The notes under the pieces: model-generated
The model's database searches: none
The model's input: the letters and a program-made list of their open reading frames with translations, nothing else
Told to the model about the DNA's origin: nothing
NCBI RefSeq assembly: GCF_900119315.1
Contig: NZ_LT827010.1
Location: 8,054,001 to 8,118,000, forward strand
Origin: Actinoplanes sp. SE50/110
GTDB lineage: Bacteria > Actinomycetota > Actinomycetes > Mycobacteriales > Micromonosporaceae
Length of the DNA: 64,000 bases
Direction of reading: 5' to 3'
Shown here: positions 57,426 through 64,000 of the stretch, one piece after another
Layout of the letters: the number at the start of each line of letters is the position of its first letter
How positions within the stretch are numbered: position 1 is the first letter of the stretch
Program-made: the position numbers and the translations under genes

Positions 57426-58112
57426 ATGAGCGGTGTAGGCGTTCTCGACAAGGCGGTTGTCATCCTCGCCGCCTGTGTCGACGGCGCCAGCCTGGCCGAA
57501 TTGGTAGAGCGCACCAAACTTCCGCGGGCAACCGCACATCGCCTGGCACAGGCTCTGGAGATCCATCGGATGCTGGTCCGGGACACTCAAGGAAGATGGC
57601 GCCCCGGACCTCGATTGGGTGAGTTGGCGAACGCCGCACCCGACGTTCTGCTGACCGCCGCCGAGCCCCTGCTTTCCGCATTGCGGGACGCCACGGGGGA
57701 GAGCGCGCAGCTGTACTTGCGCCGCGCCGACGAGCGCATCTGTGTCGCCGCCGCCGAACGCGCCAGCGGCCTGCGCGACACCGTCCCGGTCGGCTCGGTG
57801 CTGCCGATGGTCGCCGGCTCCGCCGCCCAGATCCTGCTCGCCTGGGAGCCGCCGGAAGCCGTCATGCCCCTGCTGCCCCGGTGCAAGTTCACCGGTCGCA
57901 CCCTGGCCGAGGTCCGCCGCCGCGGCTGGGCGCAGAGCGTCGCCGAACGCGAACCGGGTGTGGCCAGCGTCTCCGCCCCGATCCGCGACCGGACCGGGCG
58001 GGTCATCGCCTCCATCTCGATAAGCGGCCCGATCGAGCGCCTGGGCCGCCGCCCCGGCGAACGCCACGCCATGGCGGTCGTCCGAGCCGGCCAGCGTCTC
58101 TCCGGGCTGTAG
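57426..58112 (+). CDS. IclR-family transcriptional regulator (NdgR/LeuR type)
   Basis: This 228-aa regulator starts MSGVGVLDKAVVILAACVDG, very like Streptomyces NdgR, then has a winged helix-turn-helix (LAELVERTKLPRATAHRLAQ, about 22-41) and a C-terminal IclR effector domain (VLPMVAGSAAQILLAW to GVASVSAPIRDRTGRVIASI). It is divergent from leuCD, the arrangement in which NdgR controls leucine and other amino-acid genes. The ATG at 57426 is chosen because GTGGGA is at correct spacing; the one at 57402 would add eight residues. Confidence 0.92.
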   Translation: MSGVGVLDKAVVILAACVDGASLAELVERTKLPRATAHRLAQALEIHRMLVRDTQGRWRPGPRLGELANAAPDVLLTAAEPLLSALRDATGESAQLYLRRADERICVAAAERASGLRDTVPVGSVLPMVAGSAAQILLAWEPPEAVMPLLPRCKFTGRTLAEVRRRGWAQSVAEREPGVASVSAPIRDRTGRVIASISISGPIERLGRRPGERHAMAVVRAGQRLSGL

Positions 58113-58285
58113 CCCTCCCCGGCCCGACCTCCCGACCCGCCCCGACCTCCACCTCGCGCCCGATGTCGCTCCCGCGCCATCGGGCGCATTCATTTCCGCG
58201 ACCGAGCCGCCGTCGTCGGGCCGATCGCCCCTCGCCGGACCGAACGGCCACCACCGGACCCGATCGCCCCTCGCCCGATTGAGCC

Positions 58286-58513
58286 ACCGCCATCGAACCG
58301 GTCGCTCTCACCCCACCCAACCGGGCACCACCAGACCGAGCGCCCTCACCCCACCCAACCTGGCACCACCAGACCGAGCGCCCTCACCCGACCCAACCGG
58401 GCACCATCAGAGCGGGCGGCCTCATCCGACCCAACCGGGCACCATCAGAGCGGGCGGCCTCATCCGACCCAACCGGGCACCACCAGACCGGGCGCCCTCA
58501 CCGGACCCGACCC
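58286..58513. repeat. Minisatellite, 38-bp unit, about six copies
   Basis: A Cys/Ala-rich 38-bp unit (landmark ggcaccaccagaccgagcg) recurs from 58324, 58362, 58400, 58438 and 58476, with a weaker copy starting at 58286 and a partial one at 58514. It fills most of the gene-free 58113-58620 gap between the iclR-type gene and tRNA-Glu. Copies are head-to-tail without spacers. I see no coding or RNA gene. Confidence 0.9.
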
Positions 58514-58621
58514 GGCACCCCTCACACCGTCTGCTAATGCCACATTTCAGGCAGAGATATCGGACTCGGCTTAAAGACTTCCGTTGAGCCGACGGCGACA
58601 CAAAGCTTCACGGAACACAGA

Positions 58622-58653
58622 AATGGCCCGCACCGATCACGGTGCGGGCCATT
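58622..58653 (-). terminator. Terminator after first tRNA-Glu gene
   Basis: A 14-bp stem with arms 58622-58635 and 58640-58653 (AATGGCCCGCACCG type) and ATCA loop lies eight bases beyond the tRNA 3' end on the minus strand and is followed by TCTGTG. Confidence 0.75.
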
Positions 58654-58661
58654 GTGCTTGG

Positions 58662-58734
58662 TAGTCCCGAAGGGATTCGAACCCTCGCTACCGCCTTGAG
58701 AGGGCGGCGTCCTAGGCCGCTAGACGACGGGACC
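58662..58734 (-). tRNA. tRNA-Glu (anticodon CTC)
   Basis: Read on the minus strand, the 73-nt gene folds as a tRNA: acceptor stem GGTCCCG/CGGGACT, D-arm with TAGCGGCCTAG, anticodon stem CCGCC/GGCGG with loop CTCTCAA (anticodon CTC), and T-arm GGGTTCGAATCCC. It decodes GAG. CCA is not encoded. An identical copy lies at 59267-59339. Confidence 0.95.
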
Positions 58735-58898
58735 AAGACTTTCTTCCACCACCCTGCCCGGGCGGCGCGCTGAACTCTATCAGCACCTTTGCCGAATCCC
58801 CGAATCACCTCCTGCCCCACCGGCCCCACCGTGACGGCCCCCACAACCGCTGCCCACAGCGGGGCTGACGCGGGGCCAAAAACGCCGCAGAGACTCAA

Positions 58899-59034
58899 CC
58901 GGCCCAGCGCCACAACCGGCCCAGCGCCACAACCGGCCCAGCGCCACAACCGGCCCAGCGCCACAACCGGCCCAGCGCCACAACCGGCCCAGCGCCACAA
59001 CCGGCCCAGCGCCACAACCGGCCCAGCGCCACAA
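58899..59034. repeat. Minisatellite, 17-bp unit, eight exact copies
   Basis: The unit ccggcccagcgccacaa is repeated eight times without a mismatch between the two tRNA-Glu genes. Perfect identity suggests very recent expansion. A second 17-bp family (cccggcggggcagagtg) follows at 59101-59160 with three copies and a partial. Confidence 0.95.
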
Positions 59035-59100
59035 CCCGCGCAGGGCCACGATCTCGGGGCCTCGGCCTGGCGCAAGGCCGGGGCGCGGCGTAGAAGGCTG

Positions 59101-59160
59101 CCCGGCGGGGCAGAGTGCCCGGCGGGGCAGAGTGCCCGGCGGGGCGGAGTGCCCGGCGGC
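59101..59160. repeat. Second 17-bp minisatellite between the tRNA-Glu genes
   Basis: cccggcggggcagagtg is repeated from 59101, 59118 and 59135 (one change in the third), then partially from 59152. It is unrelated in sequence to the array just upstream. Confidence 0.9.
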
Positions 59161-59228
59161 GGTTGATGGTCAGGCAGCCGGTTCACCGGTCCGGACGAGC
59201 GGCTTGGCCGGAAACGATCCGAAAAGCG

Positions 59229-59259
59229 AACAACCCGCATCCGATGGATGCGGGTTGTT
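59229..59259 (-). terminator. Terminator after second tRNA-Glu gene
   Basis: A perfect 14-bp stem (arms 59229-59242 and 59246-59259, loop GAT) starts seven bases past the tRNA 3' end on the minus strand and is followed by CGCTTTTCGG. Confidence 0.8.
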
Positions 59260-59266
59260 TCCGATG

Positions 59267-59339
59267 TAGTCCCGAAGGGATTCGAACCCTCGCTACCGCC
59301 TTGAGAGGGCGGCGTCCTAGGCCGCTAGACGACGGGACC
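59267..59339 (-). tRNA. tRNA-Glu (anticodon CTC), second copy
   Basis: Identical over all 73 nt to the tRNA-Glu at 58662-58734, including the acceptor stem and CTCTCAA anticodon loop. It has its own terminator, so the copies are separate units or were duplicated together with flanks that have since diverged. Confidence 0.95.
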
Positions 59340-59396
59340 AGAACTGCTGTTTGCGCCGAAGCGCTTCCAGCGGCACCAACCCGGAGGTTGGTAACG

Positions 59397-59468
59397 CTGG
59401 GGTACCAGGACTCGAACCTAGACTAACTGAACCAGAATCAGTCGGGCTGCCAATTACCCCATACCCCA
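59397..59468 (-). tRNA. tRNA-Gln (anticodon CTG)
   Basis: The 72-nt minus-strand gene has acceptor stem TGGGGTA/TACCCCA with discriminator G, anticodon stem ACTGA/TCAGT with loop TTCTGGT (anticodon CTG), and T-arm AGGTTCGAGTCCT. It decodes CAG. It lies 57 bp from the second tRNA-Glu. A tRNA-Glu plus tRNA-Gln group near leuCD is also found in Mycobacterium. Confidence 0.95.
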
Positions 59469-59644
59469 TTTGGCCCGGCTTGCCGAGCCGTTGAGAACTT
59501 TACCCGAGCCCTCCCCGCCCGCCAAATCGGGTTACCGAAACTGGTCCGCGTGACGGCTCGCCCACCGACAGTAACCCACCCCCAGGCGTCCGAGCAGGTC
59601 AAACGCCGGTCGATGCGACGGCACCGGACAGCCCGGCGGGCGGG

Positions 59645-59800
59645 GCGCGCCATCGGGCCGAGGACGGCACGGCGGGCGGCGCGCCATCGGACCGAGGACG
59701 ACACGGCGGGGGGCGCGCCATCGGACCGAGGACGACACGGCGGGGGGCGGGCGGCGAGCGCCATCGGACCCAGGGCCGCACGGCAGGGCGGGCGGCGCGC
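59645..59800. repeat. Minisatellite, 34-bp unit, three copies plus degenerate ones
   Basis: A 34-bp unit (landmark gcgcgccatcggaccgagga) begins at 59645, 59679 and 59713; later copies near 59755-59800 are rearranged. It fills the 450-bp gap between tRNA-Gln and the FAH gene, in which I see no gene. Confidence 0.85.
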
Positions 59801-59919
59801 CCTCAAACCGGGGACGGCCGGTCCGGGCGGGTATGGCGGCCCACGGCGTACGCCGCAATCGGAAGCGGATCGGGAGCAGGCCGCAGCCGTGACCGGATCC
59901 GCCTCCCCGATGGCGGTGG

Positions 59920-60714
59920 TCAGTCGAGGGCGACGACCGAGTTCCGCAGCTCCCCGATGCCCTGCACGCTCACCGACACCGTGTCCCCCGGCTCGATCCT
60001 GCTGACCCCGGCCGGCGTCCCGGTCAGGATCACGTCGCCGGGCAGCAGGGTCATCACGTGCGAGACGTACGACACCAGGCTGGGGATGTCGAAGACCATG
60101 TCCTTGGTGCGGCCGATCTGGCGGACCTCCAGGTTCGCCGGGTCGCGGCCGACCTCGCAGCGGACCTCCAGGTCGCTGACGTCGAGCTCGGTCTCGATCC
60201 ACGGGCCGAGCGGGCAGAACGAGTCGAAGCCCTTGGCCCGGGTCCACTGCGGATCTTTGCGCTGCAGGTCGCGGGCGGTGACGTCGTTGGCGCAGGTGTA
60301 CCCGAAGATCGCTTTCTCGGCGGCGGCCCGGTCGAGGCGGCGGGCACCGGTGGCGCCGATCACGACGGCGAGCTCGGCCTCCTCCTCGACCTGGGTGGTG
60401 ACCGAGGGGATGCGGATGGCGTCGCCGGGGCCGATCACCGAGGTGGACGGCTTGATGAAGATCAGCGGCTCCTTGGGCACCTCGTTGCCCATCTCGGCGG
60501 CGTGGTCGGCGTAGTTGCGACCGATGCCGATCACCTTGCTGGAGAAGATCGGCGCGAGCAGCCGGACGTCGGGCAGGGCCCAGCGCTGGCCGGTGCGGAC
60601 GACCTTCTCGAACGGCAGGCTGCTGATCTCGGCCACCGTGAGGCCGGAGGCGCCGTCACCCTCGACGACGCCGAACGACACTCCAGCGGCATGAACAAAA
60701 CGGGCGAAGCGCAC
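59920..60714 (-). CDS. Fumarylacetoacetate hydrolase-family protein
   Basis: This 264-aa protein has the FAH fold motifs: IGIGRNYADHAAEMG, PLIFIKPSTSVIGPGDAIRI, the metal-binding EEEAELAVVIG (Glu-x-Glu), FGYTCANDVTARDLQ and GDVILTGTPAGVSRIEPGD. Such enzymes act as acylpyruvate or 2-oxo-hept-3-ene dioate hydrolases. The GTG at 60714 is preferred because GGGGA lies about 7 nt upstream; the ATG at 60726 has none. In Mycobacterium a homologue also lies near tRNA-Glu/Gln. Substrate unknown. Confidence 0.9.
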   Translation of the reverse strand: MRFARFVHAAGVSFGVVEGDGASGLTVAEISSLPFEKVVRTGQRWALPDVRLLAPIFSSKVIGIGRNYADHAAEMGNEVPKEPLIFIKPSTSVIGPGDAIRIPSVTTQVEEEAELAVVIGATGARRLDRAAAEKAIFGYTCANDVTARDLQRKDPQWTRAKGFDSFCPLGPWIETELDVSDLEVRCEVGRDPANLEVRQIGRTKDMVFDIPSLVSYVSHVMTLLPGDVILTGTPAGVSRIEPGDTVSVSVQGIGELRNSVVALD

Positions 60715-60751
60715 GGGTATCCCCATCTGCAGAAGGACGGACCCCTAAAAT

Positions 60752-60994
60752 CTACGCCGATTGCGAAGCCGCCCCGAGCCGCGGGAAAGGCTCCAGCGCG
60801 AAGACCACCTCGACCGGCACCTCGAAGTACTGACAGATCCGCAGGGCCAGGTGGAGGCTGGGGCTGAACTCGCCGCGCTCCAGGTAGCCGACGGTCTGGT
60901 AGTGCACGCCGAGGGCGTCCGCCAGCTGCCGGCGGGAGATGCCGCGCTCCGCGCGGAGCATGGCGATCCGGTTGTACGTGATCTCCGTCGCCAT
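60752..60994 (-). CDS. XRE-family transcriptional regulator
   Basis: This 80-aa protein is essentially one helix-turn-helix domain: YNRIAMLRAERGISRRQLAD, ALGVHYQTVGYLERGEFSPS, LHLALRICQYFEVPVEVVF. Small XRE proteins of this kind are common third genes of ABC-2 transporter operons in actinobacteria and are thought to regulate them. It is 7 bp downstream of the permease gene. Confidence 0.92.
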   Translation of the reverse strand: MATEITYNRIAMLRAERGISRRQLADALGVHYQTVGYLERGEFSPSLHLALRICQYFEVPVEVVFALEPFPRLGAASQSA

Positions 60995-61001
60995 CGCCGG
61001 G

Positions 61002-61841
61002 TCAGCGCCCCACCCGCCGCAGGGCGCGTTCGCGTCGCGCCTCGACCGCCGACCCGGACTCGCGGGCGGCCATCCGCCGCAGCAGGATCGGGGCCAGCAC
61101 GAGGCCGAGGATCGACCAGCCGGTCAGCACGCCGAACGTTTCCAGGTGCCGCCAGGAGTGCGCGATCTCGGCCGAGGCCAGGGAGTCGGGCAGGAAGACC
61201 GAGCGCATGCCCAACCCTAGCCAGTACAGCGGGAGACTCTGGGCGACACCCTGCAGCCAGCCGGGAAAGCCGCTGATCGGATAGAAGATGCCGGAGATCG
61301 CGATGCTCCCGAAGATCGGCAGCACGATCAGTGCCATGTTGCGCGGGTCCTCGAAGAGTGAGCCGAACGCCGCGCCCAGCGGCAGGGTGGCGACCAGGCC
61401 GAGCGGGATCAGCCAGAGCATGGTCAGCCAGTCGCCGCCGGTCACGTCCAGGCCGTCGACCAGGAAGAGGCCGGGAATCAGCACGAGCAGGAAGCTGATC
61501 ATCGCCATCCCGCCGACCAGCACCACCTTGCCGATCAGATAGCTGGTCATGCCGCGCGGCACCGCCTTGGCCCGCAGCAGGGTGCCGTCCTCCCGGTCGA
61601 TCATCAGCAGTTGAGCGGTGGTCATCAGCCCGGTCGTCGCGAAGCCCATGCCGAACGTGCTGGGCAGCGTGCGGGCGCCCAGCGAGAAGCTGGTGCCGGG
61701 CACCGTGGCGCCGCGCATGAAATAGATCGTGCCGAGCAGCAGCAGGGACGGGAAGAGGTAGGTCCACAGGTCGCTCGGCGTGGTCAGCGTGTGCCGCACC
61801 TCGATCGCGCCGCGGCGCAGGCCCATCCGGATCGGGGTCAT
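61002..61841 (-). CDS. ABC-2 type exporter permease
   Basis: This 279-aa membrane protein has six predicted helices in the ABC-2 layout: LFPSLLLLGTIYFMRG, FATTGLMTTAQLLMIDREDG, VGGMAMISFLLVLIPGLFLV, MLWLIPLGLVATLPLGAAFG, LIVLPIFGSIAISGIFYPIS and GVLTGWSILGLVLAPILLRR. The loop DREDGTLLRAKAVP is typical. The ATG overlaps the ATPase stop (ATGA). Substrate unknown (drugs, lipids or peptides). Confidence 0.92.
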   Translation of the reverse strand: MTPIRMGLRRGAIEVRHTLTTPSDLWTYLFPSLLLLGTIYFMRGATVPGTSFSLGARTLPSTFGMGFATTGLMTTAQLLMIDREDGTLLRAKAVPRGMTSYLIGKVVLVGGMAMISFLLVLIPGLFLVDGLDVTGGDWLTMLWLIPLGLVATLPLGAAFGSLFEDPRNMALIVLPIFGSIAISGIFYPISGFPGWLQGVAQSLPLYWLGLGMRSVFLPDSLASAEIAHSWRHLETFGVLTGWSILGLVLAPILLRRMAARESGSAVEARRERALRRVGR

Positions 61842-62761
61842 CGGGCGCCCTCCGCCTCGTGCACCAGCTTCATGTAGGTGTCCTCCAGACTGGACCGGCG
61901 CACCTCGAGGTCGCCGATCCGCTCCCCGTACTGCCGGAACAACTCGCGGACGAACGGCGTGGCGTCCGCCGCCGAGTGCACGAACCGCTGCCCGTCCCGG
62001 GTCCAGCGGATCTCGGTCTCGCCGGCCACCTGGCGGGACAGCGCGTCGGCCGAGCCGCTCGCGATGATCCGGCCGCCGGCGAGGATCAGGATCCGGTCGG
62101 CGAGTTTCTCCGCCTCGTCCAGATCGTGGGTGGTGAGCAGCACCGTGGTGTCGGCCATGTCGGTCAGCCCGTGGATCAGGTCGTGGAACTCGCGGCGGGC
62201 GGCCGGGTCGAAGCCGACCGTCGGCTCGTCGAGGAAGAGCAGCTCGGGGCGACCGACGATGCCGATCGCCACGTCGAGGCGGCGGCGCTGCCCGCCGGAG
62301 AGGCGGCTGACCCTGGTCCGCGCGGCGGCGGTCAGGCCGACCGCGGCGAGCAGCTCGTCGACCGGCCAGGGCCGGACGATCCGGCCGGTGCTGAACGGGG
62401 TGTAGTGCTGGCCGACGTGCTGCAGCAGCTCACGGACCCGCCACTTGCCGTGGTCGCGCCAGGACTGCAGGACCACGCCGAGCCGGGCCCGCCAGCGCTC
62501 GTCGCCGCGCTCCGGGTCGGCGCCGAGCACCCGGACGTGGCCGGCCGACCGGCGCCGGAAGCCCTCCAGGATCTCGATGGTGGTGGTCTTGCCCGCCCCG
62601 TTCGGCCCGAGGAGCGCGATCACCTCGCCGGGACGCGCCGTGAAGGAGATGCCGTCCAGCACTTCCCTGGGCCCGTATCGCATCCGCAGGTCGCGGACCT
62701 CGATGACCGGCTCGGCGACCGACTGCTCGCCGCCGATGCTCCGCACTACCGCCTCCGTCAT
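61838..62761 (-). CDS. ABC transporter ATP-binding protein
   Basis: This 307-aa ATPase has Walker A LLGPNGAGKTTTIEILEGFR, the signature LSGGQRRRLDVAIGIV, Walker B LLFLDEPTVGFDP and the switch His in TTHDLDEAEKLADR. The C-terminal 80 residues include the ABC-2-associated extension (SLEDTYMKLV). The ATG at 62761 with GGTGGA before it is favoured over the GTGs just upstream. It is the first gene of the ATPase-permease-XRE operon, with a palindromic site 20 bp upstream. Confidence 0.93.
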   Translation of the reverse strand: MTEAVVRSIGGEQSVAEPVIEVRDLRMRYGPREVLDGISFTARPGEVIALLGPNGAGKTTTIEILEGFRRRSAGHVRVLGADPERGDERWRARLGVVLQSWRDHGKWRVRELLQHVGQHYTPFSTGRIVRPWPVDELLAAVGLTAAARTRVSRLSGGQRRRLDVAIGIVGRPELLFLDEPTVGFDPAARREFHDLIHGLTDMADTTVLLTTHDLDEAEKLADRILILAGGRIIASGSADALSRQVAGETEIRWTRDGQRFVHSAADATPFVRELFRQYGERIGDLEVRRSSLEDTYMKLVHEAEGAR

Positions 62762-62781
62762 GTCCACCACGCTATCAAAGT

Positions 62782-62799
62782 TGTAGTAGACGTACTACA
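62782..62799. promoter_or_regulatory. Operator-like palindrome before the ABC exporter operon
   Basis: TGTAGTA-GACG-TACTACA is a perfect 7-4-7 inverted repeat lying 21 bp upstream of the ATPase ATG and, on the other side, 10 bp before a small rightward frame. Its form and place fit an autoregulator site, and the XRE regulator encoded at the end of the operon is the obvious candidate; an unlinked GntR/YtrA-type regulator is an alternative. Confidence 0.6.
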
Positions 62800-62808
62800 T
62801 TGTTGAGT

Positions 62809-62988
62809 ATGGCTTCTGTCGTTGTCCTGACTCTGGGACTCGGTCCCCGACTGGGCTTCGCGCTGCCCGGAGCCCCCGGGCTGGGCTGGCCGGCCCCGGT
62901 TCACAAATCGCCCGATTCCGAAGAAGACGGAAATACCTCAGCCCGGTCCCCGAAAGAACATGCCGTGGCGGACCTCATTCGCGCCTAA
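62809..62988 (+). CDS. Tentative 59-aa ORF divergent from the ABC operon
   Basis: An ATG 10 bp past the palindrome opens a 59-codon frame beginning MASVVVLTLGLGPRLGFALP with a polar C-terminus (KSPDSEEDGNTSARSPKEHA). No Shine-Dalgarno is seen, so it would need leaderless translation. No family is recognised; it may not be a gene. Confidence 0.25.
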   Translation: MASVVVLTLGLGPRLGFALPGAPGLGWPAPVHKSPDSEEDGNTSARSPKEHAVADLIRA

Positions 62989-63029
62989 CGGTGATCGTGT
63001 TGATCGCTTCGGCTAGATACATTGGTGCG

Positions 63030-63971
63030 ATGGGGATCAAGCAGGTGAGGGCACTCACCACCACGCTGCCCTCGGTCACCTGGATACCCCTCGCCCGGGC
63101 GCACGCCGAGCGCGCCGACCAGATGACCGCGGGCCACCGTGCCCGCCGGGCGACGGGTGAGAAACACGCCATCGAGGACTTCCTCTACGACTACTACGGC
63201 ACCCGCCCGTCGATGCTGCGCCGCTGGCATCCGGGCGTCGGCGCCGGCCTGGTGGCCGCCCCCGACGGCCTGGCCGAGCACGCGGGCTGGAAGTTCTACC
63301 AGACCCACGACGACGGCGTCGTCGCCCTCGACCAGGACGCGTTCCTGCACGCCCGCGGCGAGTCGGTGCGCTACATCCACGGTCTGCTCACCGCCACCGC
63401 GTCCCGCCCGGTCTTCTCCGGCTGCTTCGGCCTGCACGAGTGGGCCATGGTCTACCGCGACCCGGAGCACCGGCACCCGCTCCCGCTGCGCCTGGGCCAG
63501 CCCGAGACCGACAAGGTGGTCGAGCAGCACACCATCCGCTGCACCCACTTCGACGCGTTCCGCTTCTTCACCCCCGAGGCGGTCGGCCTCAACCGCCTGC
63601 AGCCCACCCGCGCCACCCAGGTCGACCTGGACCAGCCCGGCTGCCTGCACGCCGCGATGGACGTGCACAAATGGGCGCAGAAACTCGGCCCGGCCGTGCC
63701 CGGCGCCCTCGCCCTCGACTGCTTCGCCCTGGCCGGCGAGATCCGCCTCCTCGACATGCAGGCCAGCCCCTACGACCTGGCCTCCTACGGCCACCCCCCG
63801 GTCAAGATCGAAACCCCGGAGGGCAAAGCCGAGTACGTCGCCCGCCAACGCGAACTCGCCCGCCGCGCGGCCGCCCTCCGCAGCCGCCTGATCCGCGTCT
63901 GCGAGGCCCTCCTCGGCCCGGAGGCGGCCGCCCGCAACCGCGAGGCCGTCGCCCCCTTCAACCACCGATAA
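63030..63971 (+). CDS. Conserved actinobacterial protein, often annotated 3-methyladenine DNA glycosylase
   Basis: This 313-aa protein has the pattern GEKHAIEDFLYDYYGTRPSM, LRRWHPGVGAGLV, GCFGLHEWAMVYRD, RCTHFDAFRFFTPEA and LDQPGCLHAAMDVHKWAQKL. I recall this family as widespread in actinobacteria and commonly labelled 3-methyladenine DNA glycosylase, but it does not show the helix-hairpin-helix or Mpg motifs of known enzymes, so the label is doubtful. The true start may be the ATG at 63030 (near-leaderless, after TAGATA) or the GTG at 63045 with GGGGA upstream. The 3' end is complete. Confidence 0.75.
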   Translation: MGIKQVRALTTTLPSVTWIPLARAHAERADQMTAGHRARRATGEKHAIEDFLYDYYGTRPSMLRRWHPGVGAGLVAAPDGLAEHAGWKFYQTHDDGVVALDQDAFLHARGESVRYIHGLLTATASRPVFSGCFGLHEWAMVYRDPEHRHPLPLRLGQPETDKVVEQHTIRCTHFDAFRFFTPEAVGLNRLQPTRATQVDLDQPGCLHAAMDVHKWAQKLGPAVPGALALDCFALAGEIRLLDMQASPYDLASYGHPPVKIETPEGKAEYVARQRELARRAAALRSRLIRVCEALLGPEAAARNREAVAPFNHR

Positions 63972-64000
63972 AGACACTTCGGCGGTACGGGGTCCCGGTC

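Noticed and set aside
58286..59160. Possible CRISPR array
   Set aside because: Units abut directly with no unique spacers, and no cas genes are present; these are minisatellites.
58662..59468. Integrated element or att site at the tRNA cluster
   Set aside because: No integrase, no partial tRNA duplicate and no phage or ICE genes are nearby; the second tRNA-Glu is a full copy.

Overview
The window is very GC-rich DNA with dense, tightly packed genes, frequent GTG starts and 1-4 bp start/stop overlaps. Gene content and order point to a high-GC actinobacterium, most likely of the Micromonosporaceae (Actinoplanes/Micromonospora type). This is an inference from gene content; no rRNA gene is present. 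The backbone follows the conserved actinobacterial order glnD-glnK-amtB / ftsY / smc / mutM-rnc-plsX-rpmF-DUF177-SepIVA-coaD-rsmD / recG-DAK2-rpmB / thiL-DUF3515-ddl / gpsA-plsC / fbiD-ppk1-mutT1 / hup-leuD-leuC-iclR / tRNA-Glu, tRNA-Gln, FAH.

Layout. (1) 1-9663: a glycan-type accessory segment with a coiled-coil protein (cut by the window edge), a 731-aa double glycosyltransferase, two convergent paralogous GT2 fusion proteins, a secreted CAP protein and a membrane-tethered methyltransferase. (2) 9696-13867: the nitrogen operon amtB-glnK-glnD, with GlnR-type boxes upstream. (3) 13889-23052: an APH-like kinase, FtsY, PhoD-type phosphatase, DinB-family protein, lipoprotein, HAD phosphatase and Smc. 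(4) 23798-29430: a small coiled-coil protein, then a three-gene operon that resembles part of a Pel-type exopolysaccharide system: a PelF-like but degenerate GT4 protein, a ~12-TM protein with a long repeat-rich cytoplasmic-type N-terminus, and a Spherulin4-like protein. (5) 29614-35813: DNA repair, RNA processing, lipid and ribosome genes in one leftward block. (6) 36231-37745: an LPXTG surface protein. (7) 37868-46846: recG, DAK2, L28, ThiL, Ddl and others, plus a DSP-like protein lacking the catalytic cysteine. (8) 46843-58112: lipid precursor synthesis (GpsA, PlsC), F420 (FbiD), polyphosphate (Ppk1), MutT1, HU and leucine genes with their IclR regulator. (9) 58280-59800: tRNA-Glu x2 and tRNA-Gln among minisatellites. 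(10) 59920-63971: FAH enzyme, an ABC exporter operon with an XRE regulator and a clear operator-like palindrome, and a conserved actinobacterial protein.

The most interesting parts are the two glycan-related islands interrupting an otherwise conserved core. The Pel-like operon is the best candidate for an undescribed system: its glycosyltransferase lacks the usual donor-binding Arg/Lys pair and first Glu of the EX7E motif, its hydrolase-like protein has lost one acidic residue of the expected pair, and its membrane protein carries about 16 pentapeptide repeats and five copies of an xETxLF motif. All family assignments come from reading motifs by eye; no database search was run.
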